A stretch of DNA of 8,883 bases from Comamonadaceae bacterium (GTDB lineage Bacteria; Pseudomonadota; Gammaproteobacteria; Burkholderiales; Burkholderiaceae_C). The stretch covers positions 1-8,883 of the forward strand of contig CANGYC010000085.1 of assembly GCA_947457975.1 (NCBI GenBank). The letters are read 5' to 3'. The first letter of the stretch is position 1, and each line of letters starts with the position of its first letter. Position numbers and translations under genes: made by a program. Shown one piece after another: positions 1-6,077 of the stretch. Below the pieces are notes generated by a model. It saw nothing but the letters and a program-made list of their open reading frames with translations, ran no database searches and was not told the origin of the DNA.

Positions 1-587
1 ACGCTGTTTCACGTGAAACAGAACGCCTGCGCTCCCTCTGGGTGAACCCGAGCAAGCTGCCCGCCGCCGAGGCCGAGCGGGTGCTGGGCAAGGCCCTTGA
101 GCGCGAGCACAAGCTGTTTGACCTGCTGCGCCGCCCCGGCGTGGGCTACGAGGCGCTGATGTCCCTGGATGGCGGCCGCTATGCCGACCCGGCCCTGGTT
201 TCACGTGAAACCGCCGAGCCCAGCGCGGCCGAGGCTTTGCCCGAGCACCTTCCTGAGTATTTGAGGGCCGCCGTCATTGAGCAGGTGGAGATTTCGGCCA
301 AGTACGCCGGCTACATCGACCTGCAAAAAACCGAGGTGGAGCGCGCCGCCCACTACGAGAACCTCAAGCTCCCGCCCGAGCTGGACTACATGCAGGTCAC
401 GGCCCTGAGCATCGAGGTGCGGCAGCGGCTGGCCAAGCACCGCCCCGAGACTTTGGGCCTGGCCTCGCGCATGTCTGGCATCACGCCGGCGGCCATTTCC
501 TTGCTGCTGGTGTACCTGAAGAAGAGTCTGTGGAAGGGTCAGGCCCGCGCCGGTGAGCCTGAAAAGGCCGAAAAGGCGCCTGCATGA
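1..587 (+). CDS. mnmG: MnmG (GidA), tRNA uridine-5-carboxymethylaminomethyl modification enzyme, C-terminal part
   Basis: This is the 3' end of mnmG; the frame is open from base 3 with no start in the window, and a GTG at 42 is internal. MnmG is an FAD protein that works with MnmE to modify U34 of certain tRNAs in the cytoplasm. About 194 residues are visible, covering the helical C-terminal region that contacts MnmE and tRNA. Family landmarks are FDLLRRPGVGYEAL, EQVEISAKYAGYI, LDYMQV, and the final SRMSGITPAAISLLLVYLKK. The FAD-binding part lies upstream. From memory of the E. coli protein, the linker between YEAL and EQVEI is about 24 residues longer here. Two parS palindromes lie inside the gene, each read as V-S-R-E-T. 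The stop overlaps the rsmG start (ATGA), so the two genes are probably co-translated. The identification is secure. Confidence 0.95.
   Translation, partial: AVSRETERLRSLWVNPSKLPAAEAERVLGKALEREHKLFDLLRRPGVGYEALMSLDGGRYADPALVSRETAEPSAAEALPEHLPEYLRAAVIEQVEISAKYAGYIDLQKTEVERAAHYENLKLPPELDYMQVTALSIEVRQRLAKHRPETLGLASRMSGITPAAISLLLVYLKKSLWKGQARAGEPEKAEKAPA
5..20. other. parS: parS centromere site 1 (perfect palindrome, inside mnmG)
   Basis: TGTTTCACGTGAAACA is a perfect 16-bp palindrome and matches the widely conserved chromosomal parS consensus at every base. ParB binds such sites through its helix-turn-helix and uses them to load as a CTP-dependent clamp. The site lies in the mnmG frame and encodes V-S-R-E-T. 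The parA and parB genes are 2 to 4 kb downstream, which supports a functional site. Confidence 0.93.
197..212. other. parS: parS centromere site 2 (palindrome, inside mnmG)
   Basis: GGTTTCACGTGAAACC is a perfect 16-bp palindrome. The inner 14 bases, GTTTCACGTGAAAC, match the parS consensus exactly; only the outermost base pair differs (G/C instead of T/A). Its centre is 192 bp from that of site 1. It again reads V-S-R-E-T in the mnmG frame, within a linker that appears longer than in E. coli MnmG. Confidence 0.9.
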
Positions 588-1231
588 GTGCGGCGCTCGA
601 GGGCGCCCTGGACGCGGGACTGGCCGGCCTCGGCCTGGAGCTGGAGCCGGTCCAGCGCGGCCAGCTGCTCAGCTACCTGGGCCTGATCGGCAAGTGGACC
701 CGCGTCTACAACCTCACGGCCGTGCGTGATCCAGCCGAAATGCTCACCCATCACCTGCTCGACAGCCTGGCGGCCCTCGCCCCCTTGCAGCGCCACCTGC
801 GCTCGGCCGGTCTGGAGGAGGGCGCCCGTCTGCTCGACGTGGGCTCGGGCGCCGGCCTGCCTGGCATCGTGCTGGCCATTGGCTGCCCCCAGCTGAAGGT
901 GAGCTGCGTCGACACCGTGGGCAAGAAGGCGGCCTTCATCCAGCAGGCGGCCCTCACCCTGGGCCTGAAGAACCTGCAAGGCGTGCATGCCCGGGTGGAA
1001 AGCCTGACCGGCCCGTTCGAGGTGATCTGCTCCCGCGCTTTTGCCTCCCTGCCCGACTTCACGGCCTGGTCGCGTCAGGCCCTGGCGCCGGGGGGCGTGT
1101 GGCTGGCCATGAAGGGCAAGCACCCTGCCGAGGAGATTGCGGCCCTGCCGGCCGATGTGCAGGTGTTTCACGTGGAACCGCTGAGCGTGCCGGGCCTGGA
1201 CGCCGAGCGCTGCATCGTGTGGATGCGGTGA
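584..1231 (+). CDS. rsmG: RsmG (GidB), 16S rRNA (guanine-527-N7) methyltransferase
   Basis: RsmG uses S-adenosylmethionine to methylate N7 of G527 in 16S rRNA on the small ribosomal subunit. The 215-residue protein has the usual family length. The N-terminal signature WTRVYNLTAVRDP (residues 38-50), followed by the HHLLDSL segment, is typical. The SAM-binding glycine loop LLDVGSGAGLPGI is at 83-95, and the conserved SRAFASLPDF is at 150-159. The ATG overlaps the mnmG stop as ATGA, which fixes the start and implies translational coupling. A degenerate parS site near the 3' end is read as VFHVEP. In many bacteria mnmG-rsmG lies next to parAB near the origin, as here. I see nothing damaged in it. 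Confidence 0.95.
   Translation: MSAALEGALDAGLAGLGLELEPVQRGQLLSYLGLIGKWTRVYNLTAVRDPAEMLTHHLLDSLAALAPLQRHLRSAGLEEGARLLDVGSGAGLPGIVLAIGCPQLKVSCVDTVGKKAAFIQQAALTLGLKNLQGVHARVESLTGPFEVICSRAFASLPDFTAWSRQALAPGGVWLAMKGKHPAEEIAALPADVQVFHVEPLSVPGLDAERCIVWMR
1164..1179. other. parS: Probable parS site 3 (degenerate, inside rsmG)
   Basis: TGTTTCACGTGGAACC keeps the CACGTG core and matches the consensus TGTTTCACGTGAAACA at 14 of 16 positions. The A-to-G change in the right arm also occurs, in reverse complement, in the well-known Bacillus parS form TGTTCCACGTGAAACA, so binding is plausible. The left half-site is perfect. It lies about 967 bp from site 2 and about 750 bp before parA. It is likely weaker than the other two. 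Confidence 0.7.
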
Positions 1232-1257
1232 TCCCTGACCATCTCAGCCTATACACT
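1228..1257 (+). promoter_or_regulatory. Possible promoter for the lysE-parA-hydrolase-parB genes
   Basis: The 52-base gap after rsmG holds TACACT (1252-1257), 4 of 6 to the sigma-70 -10 consensus, 26 bases before the lysE ATG. The only candidate -35, GTGATC (1228-1233, 18-bp spacer, 3 of 6), is poor and overlaps the rsmG stop. The same TACACT hexamer appears before other genes in this window. If real, parAB could be transcribed separately from mnmG-rsmG. Confidence 0.35.
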
Positions 1258-1283
1258 CGCATCCTTTCTTTCCTGGGGTGAAC

Positions 1284-1910
1284 ATGCTGGGCTCCTTCGC
1301 GGGTGTGGCTGATTTCGGCGCTTTTGTCGTGGCCGTGGTGGTCTTTCTGGCCATCCCTGGGCCGGGCAATTTGGCGCTGGTCACCTCTACCGGGAAGGGC
1401 GGCATCCGGGGCGGGCTTGGCGCGACCGTGGGCGTGATCTTGGGTGACCAGGTACTGCTGTGGGCGGCTGTGGCTGGGCTGTCGGCCTTGCTCGTGGCCT
1501 CGCCGGCACTTTTTCATGCCGTGCAATGGCTGGGCGCGGCCTACCTGGCGTGGCTGGGCGCTCGCATGATCCTGGCCAAGCCGGGCGATGCGCCCATCCT
1601 GCAGATGCGCACCGGTCAGTACGTGCGGCAGGCTTTGCTGATTACCGTGCTCAACCCCAAGGCCATCGTTTTTTATATGGCTTTCTTTCCCCTGTTCGTG
1701 GACCCGGCGCAGCACTTGGGGCTGCTGACTTTTGGCGTCATGGCGGCCACCATTGCGGGCCTGACTTTTGTGTACGGCCTGGTCGCCACGCTGCTCACCT
1801 TCTACCTGGCCGAGCGGCTGCAGGCCCAGCCCTGGGTCAGGTCCCTGCTTGAGAAGACGGCCGGCGCCTTGCTCATTGGCTTTGGCGCCAAGCTCGCCCT
1901 GTCCCGCTAA
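1284..1910 (+). CDS. LysE/RhtB-family amino-acid exporter
   Basis: This is an inner-membrane protein of the LysE/RhtB superfamily, whose members export amino acids such as lysine, threonine or homoserine, or related metabolites; the substrate cannot be told from sequence. The 208-residue length fits. About six hydrophobic segments are visible (roughly 9-27, 41-63, 67-92, 115-139, 146-173, 188-205). Family marks are IPGPGN (24-29) in the first helix, LGAAYLAWLGARM (83-95), and LNPKA (123-127). I chose the ATG at 1284; an in-frame GTG at 1278 would add two residues, and the GGGGTGA (1275-1281) before the ATG may be the ribosome site, though it sits close. It stands between rsmG and parA with 52 and 21 bases of spacing. 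It has no obvious link to segregation and may simply share the transcript. Confidence 0.88.
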   Translation: MLGSFAGVADFGAFVVAVVVFLAIPGPGNLALVTSTGKGGIRGGLGATVGVILGDQVLLWAAVAGLSALLVASPALFHAVQWLGAAYLAWLGARMILAKPGDAPILQMRTGQYVRQALLITVLNPKAIVFYMAFFPLFVDPAQHLGLLTFGVMAATIAGLTFVYGLVATLLTFYLAERLQAQPWVRSLLEKTAGALLIGFGAKLALSR

Positions 1911-1931
1911 CCCTTTCACTTTCACACGCTC

Positions 1932-2717
1932 ATGGCAAAAATTTTCTGTGTGGCCAACCAGAAGGGCGGGGTGGGCAAGACCACCACCACCGTCAACCTG
2001 GCCGCGGGCCTGGCCAAGCTCGGCCAGCGCGTGCTCATGATCGACCTGGACCCGCAAGGCAATGCCACCATGGGCTCTGGCGTGGACAAGCGCGAGCTCG
2101 AGCTCACCGTGTATGACGTGCTGCTGGAGTCGGCCAGCATCGAAGAGGCCCGCGTCACCAGCCAGAAGCTGATTGATGCCGGCTGCGGCTTCGATGTGCT
2201 GGGCGCCAACCGTGAGTTGGCCGGCGCCGAGCTCGAGCTGGTCGACCTGGAGCGCCGCGAAAAGCGCCTGCGCGCCGCCATTGCCGACATTGACAGCCAG
2301 TACGACTTTATTCTTATAGATTGCCCGCCTTCGCTGTCGCTGCTCACCCTCAACGGCCTGTGCTCGGCGCATGGCGTGGTGGTGCCCATGCAGTGCGAGT
2401 ACTTCGCGCTCGAGGGCCTGACGGATTTGGTCAATACCATCAAGCAGGTGAATGCGCACCTGAACCCCGCGCCCAAGATCATTGGCCTTTTGAGCGTCAT
2501 GTTAGACCCGCGCATCACCTTGCAGCAGCAGGTGGCCGAGCAGCTCAAGGACCACTTTGGCGAGAAGGTGTTCAACACCATCATCCCGCGCAACGTGCGC
2601 CTGGCCGAGGCGCCCAGCTACGGCTTGCCCGGCGTGGCCTTTGATCCCTCGGCCAAGGGCTCGCAGGCCTTCCTCGCCTTCGCCGAGGAAATGGTCGAGC
2701 GCCTCAAGCGCTGGTGA
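1932..2717 (+). CDS. parA: ParA (Soj), chromosome-partitioning ATPase
   Basis: ParA is a deviant-Walker ATPase that binds the nucleoid non-specifically as an ATP dimer. ParB stimulates its ATPase, driving movement of the parS region. The 261-residue protein has the deviant Walker A motif KGGVGKTT (11-18, signature lysine K11, catalytic-loop K16), Walker A' DLDPQGN (38-44) and Walker B FILIDCPP (126-133). Conserved C-terminal segments include IPRNVRLAEAPSYG (218-231). There is no N-terminal DNA-binding extension, so it is the short chromosomal Soj type rather than the long plasmid P1-type. The ATG at 1932 gives the standard MAKIFCVANQKGG start, but no good Shine-Dalgarno precedes it; translation may depend on the upstream gene 21 bases away. 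It lies close to parB, separated only by a small hydrolase gene. Confidence 0.96.
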   Translation: MAKIFCVANQKGGVGKTTTTVNLAAGLAKLGQRVLMIDLDPQGNATMGSGVDKRELELTVYDVLLESASIEEARVTSQKLIDAGCGFDVLGANRELAGAELELVDLERREKRLRAAIADIDSQYDFILIDCPPSLSLLTLNGLCSAHGVVVPMQCEYFALEGLTDLVNTIKQVNAHLNPAPKIIGLLSVMLDPRITLQQQVAEQLKDHFGEKVFNTIIPRNVRLAEAPSYGLPGVAFDPSAKGSQAFLAFAEEMVERLKRW

Positions 2718-2741
2718 ACAGGTGCTATTGAGTTTGTAGCC

Positions 2742-3290
2742 ATGCATCCTTCCCACGTTCTTGTGCTGCCCGGCTGGCAAAGCAGCGGCCCTGCCCACTG
2801 GCAAAGCCGCTGGGAGCTGCTGCACGGTTACCAGCGCGTGGAGCAGCACGACTGGATGCGGCCGCTGCGCGGCGATTGGTCCATGCGCCTGGAAGAAGCC
2901 GTGCTGAGCCTGGACGCCAGCGAAGGCCCGGCCGTGCTGGTGGCGCACAGCCTGGCCTGCCACTTGGTGGCGGCCTGGGCCGCGCATTCGCGCCAGGCGC
3001 ACCGCGTCAAGGCCGCGCTGCTGGTGGCCCCGGGCGATGCCGAGCGCGAGGAGCTGCGCGCCCGCCTGCCGAGCTGGTCGCCGCTGGTGCTCGAGCGCCT
3101 GCCGTTCAAGTCCCTGCTCATCGGCAGCCGCAACGACCCCTTCTGCGAGGCCGGGCGCGCCCGGCAATTTGCCAGCGCCTGGGGCAGCGACTTCGTCGAC
3201 CTGGGCGAGGCCGGCCACATCAATGCCGACAGCGGCCTGGGCGACTGGGCCTGGGGCCACGCGCAGCTGCAGGCCCTGCTCAACGACTGA
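2742..3290 (+). CDS. RBBP9/YdeN-type alpha/beta serine hydrolase between parA and parB
   Basis: This is a small single-domain alpha/beta hydrolase of 182 residues, resembling the RBBP9/YdeN group; its substrate is unknown. The N-terminal VLVLPGWQSSGPAHWQSRW (6-24) is typical of the group. The nucleophile elbow is AHSLAC, with Ser70. The likely acid is Asp132 in SRNDPF, and the likely base is His159 in GEAGHINADSGLGDW, so the whole triad is present and the enzyme is probably active. No signal peptide is seen, so it should be cytoplasmic. The gene starts 24 bases after parA and ends 23 bases before parB, so all three are probably one transcript. The ribosome site is weak (GAG at 2730-2732). A role in segregation is not implied by the family; it may be a passenger. 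Confidence 0.85.
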   Translation: MHPSHVLVLPGWQSSGPAHWQSRWELLHGYQRVEQHDWMRPLRGDWSMRLEEAVLSLDASEGPAVLVAHSLACHLVAAWAAHSRQAHRVKAALLVAPGDAEREELRARLPSWSPLVLERLPFKSLLIGSRNDPFCEAGRARQFASAWGSDFVDLGEAGHINADSGLGDWAWGHAQLQALLND

Positions 3291-3297
3291 TTCATCT

Positions 3298-3305
3298 GGA
3301 AGAGA
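3298..3305 (+). promoter_or_regulatory. Ribosome binding site that fixes the parB start
   Basis: GGAAGAGA lies 8 bases before the ATG at 3314. The reading frame is open far upstream (to about 2876) through the hydrolase gene in another frame. This purine-rich stretch, together with the typical ParB N-terminus that follows, shows that the ATG is the true start. Confidence 0.6.
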
Positions 3306-3313
3306 AACCCGCC

Positions 3314-4252
3314 ATGGTCACCAAGAAACCCAAAGGCCTCGGACGCGGCCTGAGCGCCCTGCTGGGCCCCGCCGTCAGCGACACGCCCAGCGCCGAACTG
3401 CCCCCCGGTGCCAGCCCCGGCCAGCCCGCCTCGCTGCGGCTCACTGACATGGTGGCCGGCCAGTACCAGCCGCGCACCCGCATGGACGAGGGCGCGCTCT
3501 ATGAGCTGGCCGAGTCCATCAAGGTGCAGGGCATCATGTCCCCAATCCTGGTGCGCAAACTCCACCGCGGTGAGAACGCTGGCAAGTACGAAATCATTGC
3601 CGGTGAGCGGCGCTTTCGCGCCTCCAAGCTCGCGGGCCTGGAGAGCGTACCGGTGCTGGTGCGCGACGTGCCTGACGAGTCGGCCGCGGCCATGGCGCTC
3701 ATTGAGAACATCCAGCGCGAAGACCTCAACCCGCTGGAAGAAGCCCAGGGCCTGCAGCGCCTGGTCAAGGAGTTCGGCCTCACGCACGAGGCGGCGGCCC
3801 AGGCTGTGGGCCGCTCGCGCAGCGCCGCCTCCAACCTGCTGCGCCTCTTGAACCTGGCCGAGCCCGTGCAAGTGATGCTGATGGCCGGCGACATCGACAT
3901 GGGCCATGCGCGTGCCCTGCTGTCGCTGGACCGCGCCACCCAGATCACGGCGGCCAACCAGATCAGCGCCCGAAAGCTCTCGGTGCGCGAGGCCGAGAGC
4001 CTGGTCAAGAAGCTGGGCGCCGAGTTCTCCCTGCAGCCGCCCAAGGTCACCAAGGAAAAGTCGCGCGACGTGCGCCGCGTGGAAGAAGAACTGTCTGACC
4101 TGCTCACCGCCGAGGTGGAGGTGCGCATCAAGAAGCAGGTCAAGCGCCATGGCAGGCGCGACGACGTGGGCGAAGTGGCCATTTCTTTTGGCTCGCTCGA
4201 GGAGCTCAACGGCCTCATCGAGCGCCTGCGCGCCGGCAGCGCTGCCGCCTGA
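3314..4252 (+). CDS. parB: ParB (Spo0J), parS-binding partition protein and CTPase
   Basis: ParB binds parS, loads as a CTP-dependent sliding clamp that spreads over nearby DNA, and stimulates ParA. The 312-residue protein has the full family layout. The N-terminal ParA-contacting motif GLGRGLSALLG is at 8-18. The CTP-binding N-domain carries YQPR (51-54), QGIMSPILVR (72-81), GERRFRA (97-103) and ENIQREDLNPLEEA (131-144). The helix-turn-helix for parS is around 156-181 (LTHEAAAQAVGRSRSAASN), followed by GHARALLSL (197-205). A charged linker precedes a C-terminal dimerisation domain (about 265-308). The key GERR residues are intact. The start is supported by a GGAAGAGA ribosome site. Its expected targets are the parS sites in mnmG and rsmG. 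A 14-bp GC palindrome lies within the last codons (4234-4247). Confidence 0.96.
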   Translation: MVTKKPKGLGRGLSALLGPAVSDTPSAELPPGASPGQPASLRLTDMVAGQYQPRTRMDEGALYELAESIKVQGIMSPILVRKLHRGENAGKYEIIAGERRFRASKLAGLESVPVLVRDVPDESAAAMALIENIQREDLNPLEEAQGLQRLVKEFGLTHEAAAQAVGRSRSAASNLLRLLNLAEPVQVMLMAGDIDMGHARALLSLDRATQITAANQISARKLSVREAESLVKKLGAEFSLQPPKVTKEKSRDVRRVEEELSDLLTAEVEVRIKKQVKRHGRRDDVGEVAISFGSLEELNGLIERLRAGSAAA

Positions 4253-4257
4253 GCTGC

Positions 4258-4272
4258 GCGGCTAAACGCCGC
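4258..4272 (+). terminator. Weak hairpin just after parB
   Basis: GCGGC (4258-4262) pairs with GCCGC (4268-4272) across a 5-base loop, six bases after the parB stop. No T-run follows, so it is not a canonical intrinsic terminator. It could still help end the parAB transcript or protect its 3' end. The rest of the 103-base gap holds only the possible promoter of the next gene. Confidence 0.25.
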
Positions 4273-4323
4273 CTGCCTGAAAGGACAAGCCGTGGGCTGA
4301 CGCGGCAGGGCGGGCCCCTGGGC

Positions 4324-4329
4324 TACATT
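4324..4329 (+). promoter_or_regulatory. Possible -10 element before the antiporter gene
   Basis: TACATT, 4 of 6 to the -10 consensus, is followed by a short T-run and lies 26 bases before the preferred ATG at 4356. That matches the spacing of the TACACT boxes elsewhere in the window. The best -35-like hexamer, CTGACG (4297-4302), would need a 21-bp spacer, so it is doubtful. Confidence 0.3.
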
Positions 4330-4355
4330 TTTTGCATGCCCTTGCGACTCAGCCC

Positions 4356-6029
4356 ATGCCCCACGACGTCAGCCTGATTGCCACTCTGGCGGCCGGTTTC
4401 GGCCTGGCCCTGGCGCTCGGCCTGGTGGCCAGCTTCCTGCGCCTGCCGCCTCTGGTGGGTTACCTGCTGGCCGGCGTTCTGATTGGCCCGGCCACGCCGG
4501 GCTTTGTCGCCGACATGGGCCTGGCCGCGCAGCTTTCGGAAATCGGCGTGATGCTGCTCATGTTCGGCGTGGGCCTGCACTTTTCTGTGGCCGATCTCGT
4601 GGCCGTGCGGCGCATTGCCGTGCCGGGTGCGCTGGTTCAGATTGCCGTGGCCACGGCCCTGGGCATGGCGGTGTCATCGCTCTGGGGCTGGGACCTGGGG
4701 GCGGCTGTCGTATTTGGCCTGAGTCTTTCAGTGGCCAGCACCGTGGTCCTTCTCAAGGCCCTGGAGGCGCGTGGCCTGCTGGCCTCCATGAACGGCCAAA
4801 TCGCGGTGGGTTGGCTGGTGGTGGAAGACCTGGTCATGGTGCTGGTGCTGGTGCTCTTGCCGGCGGTGGCCGAGTTCATGAGCGCCGGCACCGACCAGCG
4901 CACGCTTTGGGCCACCCTAGGCTGGACTTTGTTCAAGGTCGGCGCCTTCATCGCCCTCATGCTGGTGGTGGGCCGCTGGGCCTTCCCGAAGGCGCTGTGG
5001 GCCATCACGCGCACGGGCTCGCGCGAGCTGTTCACCTTGGGCGTGATTGCAGCGGCCGTGGGTGTGGCTTTTGGGGCAGCCAAGCTCTTCGATGTGTCCT
5101 TTGCCTTGGGGGCTTTCTTTGCCGGCATGATGATGCGCGAGTCGGAGTTCAGCCACCGTGCGGCCGACCAATCCCTGCCGCTGCGCGATGCCTTTGCCGT
5201 GCTGTTCTTCGTGGCGGTGGGCATGCTGTTTGAGCCGGCGGTGATTTGGGAGCAGCCGCTCAAGCTGCTGATGGTGGTGGCCATCATCATGTTGGGCAAG
5301 ACCGTGGCGGCCGTCGCCCTGGTGCTGCTGCTGCGCTATCCGCTGGGCACCGCGCTCACCGTGGGCGTGAGCCTGGCGCAGATCGGCGAGTTCTCCTTCA
5401 TCCTGGCCGGGCTGGGTGTGGCGCTTGAGCTCTTGCCCAAGGAAGGGCAGAGCCTGATCCTGGCCGGCGCCCTGATTTCCATTGCGGCGAACTCGGCCTT
5501 GTTCGCGGCCATCGAGCCGGTGCAGGCCTGGCTGCGCAGGCGCTCACCTTGGCTGCGCCGCCTGGAGGTCCGCGAAGACCCGCTGGCCCAGCTGCCTGAG
5601 TCCACCGACCCGCGCTTGCTCACCGGTCATGTGGTGCTCGTGGGTTACGGCCGCGTGGGCCGCCACATCACCGAGGTGCTGCGCCAGCAGGGCCGCGCGG
5701 TGGTGGTTCTGGACCACAACCGCGAGCGGGTGGAAGCCCTGCGCGCTGATGGTGTGGCGGCGGTGCACGGGCAGGCCGCGGACCCCGAGGCGCTGGTGCA
5801 GGCGCACGTGGCGCGCGCCGCGCAGCTGGTGCTGGCCTTGCCCGATGCGCAGGAGTCGCGCCGTATTGTGGAGCTGTCGCGCCAGCTCAATGCCCAGTTG
5901 TCGGTGGTCATTCGTGCGCGTAGCGGCGATGAGGCCGATCTGCTGCGCGCCAGCGGCCTCGGGGCGGTGTGTTCGCCCGAAGACGAGGTGGCGCAAGCCA
6001 TGCTGCGCGCGCTCTCCGGCAAGGCCTGA
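4356..6029 (+). CDS. ybaL: YbaL/Kef-family cation/proton antiporter (CPA2) with TrkA-N domain
   Basis: This is an inner-membrane monovalent cation:proton antiporter of the CPA2 family, probably moving K+ against H+. The 557-residue length is nearly that of E. coli YbaL (about 558 from memory). The first 390 residues are hydrophobic with roughly 12 membrane segments. Landmarks are PPLVGYLLAGVLIGPATPGFVAD (31-53), LLMFGVGLHFS (67-77), GWLVVEDLVMV (152-162, Asp158), DVSFALGAFFAGM (246-258) and AQIGEFSFILAGLG (341-354). A Rossmann TrkA-N regulatory domain begins near 424, with GYGRVG (430-435) and the strand-2 acid Asp453, so it should bind a nucleotide. No C-terminal TrkA-C domain is seen. I chose the ATG at 4356; a TTG at 4332 would add eight residues. 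Neither has a clear ribosome site. The gene is probably a single-gene transcript. Confidence 0.92.
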   Translation: MPHDVSLIATLAAGFGLALALGLVASFLRLPPLVGYLLAGVLIGPATPGFVADMGLAAQLSEIGVMLLMFGVGLHFSVADLVAVRRIAVPGALVQIAVATALGMAVSSLWGWDLGAAVVFGLSLSVASTVVLLKALEARGLLASMNGQIAVGWLVVEDLVMVLVLVLLPAVAEFMSAGTDQRTLWATLGWTLFKVGAFIALMLVVGRWAFPKALWAITRTGSRELFTLGVIAAAVGVAFGAAKLFDVSFALGAFFAGMMMRESEFSHRAADQSLPLRDAFAVLFFVAVGMLFEPAVIWEQPLKLLMVVAIIMLGKTVAAVALVLLLRYPLGTALTVGVSLAQIGEFSFILAGLGVALELLPKEGQSLILAGALISIAANSALFAAIEPVQAWLRRRSPWLRRLEVREDPLAQLPESTDPRLLTGHVVLVGYGRVGRHITEVLRQQGRAVVVLDHNRERVEALRADGVAAVHGQAADPEALVQAHVARAAQLVLALPDAQESRRIVELSRQLNAQLSVVIRARSGDEADLLRASGLGAVCSPEDEVAQAMLRALSGKA

Positions 6030-6039
6030 GCCCGTGAGG

Positions 6040-6065
6040 GGATCGCCCAGTTCCCTGGGCGATCC
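6040..6065. terminator. Perfect 11-bp hairpin between convergent genes, probable bidirectional terminator
   Basis: GGATCGCCCAG (6040-6050) and CTGGGCGATCC (6055-6065) are perfect reverse complements around the loop TTCC. The hairpin lies ten bases after the antiporter stop and 12 bases beyond the stop of the converging gene on the minus strand. Neither strand has a T-run next to the stem, so termination would depend on the stem alone or on Rho. Position and stem strength make a shared terminator the best reading. Confidence 0.65.
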
Positions 6066-6077
6066 GCCGCGCGCCGT

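Noticed and set aside
1059..2459. Long open frame on the minus strand (about 466 codons) opposite rsmG, lysE and parA.
   Set aside because: It lies antisense to three well-recognised genes, resembles no known family and is rich in His, Gln, Gly and Arg, as expected from the complement of GC-rich coding DNA.
2828..4150. Long open frame on the minus strand (about 440 codons) opposite the hydrolase and parB.
   Set aside because: It is antisense to genes with intact catalytic and DNA-binding motifs, has low-complexity composition, and is best explained by high GC at third codon positions.
4234..4247. 14-bp palindrome CGGCAGCGCTGCCG at the end of parB.
   Set aside because: It lies within the Gly-Ser-Ala-Ala codons of parB in GC-rich sequence and has no T-run; chance is the simplest explanation.
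4314..4341. GGGC/GCCC segments around a T-run before the antiporter gene as a terminator for parB.
   Set aside because: The possible pairings give a 2-base loop or a 4-bp stem with a 14-base loop, and the T-run is not placed after a stable stem.
5805..5810. CACGTG inside the antiporter gene as a possible fourth parS site.
   Set aside because: The flanks are GGCG and GCGC and do not match the parS arms; the hexamer alone is common in GC-rich DNA.
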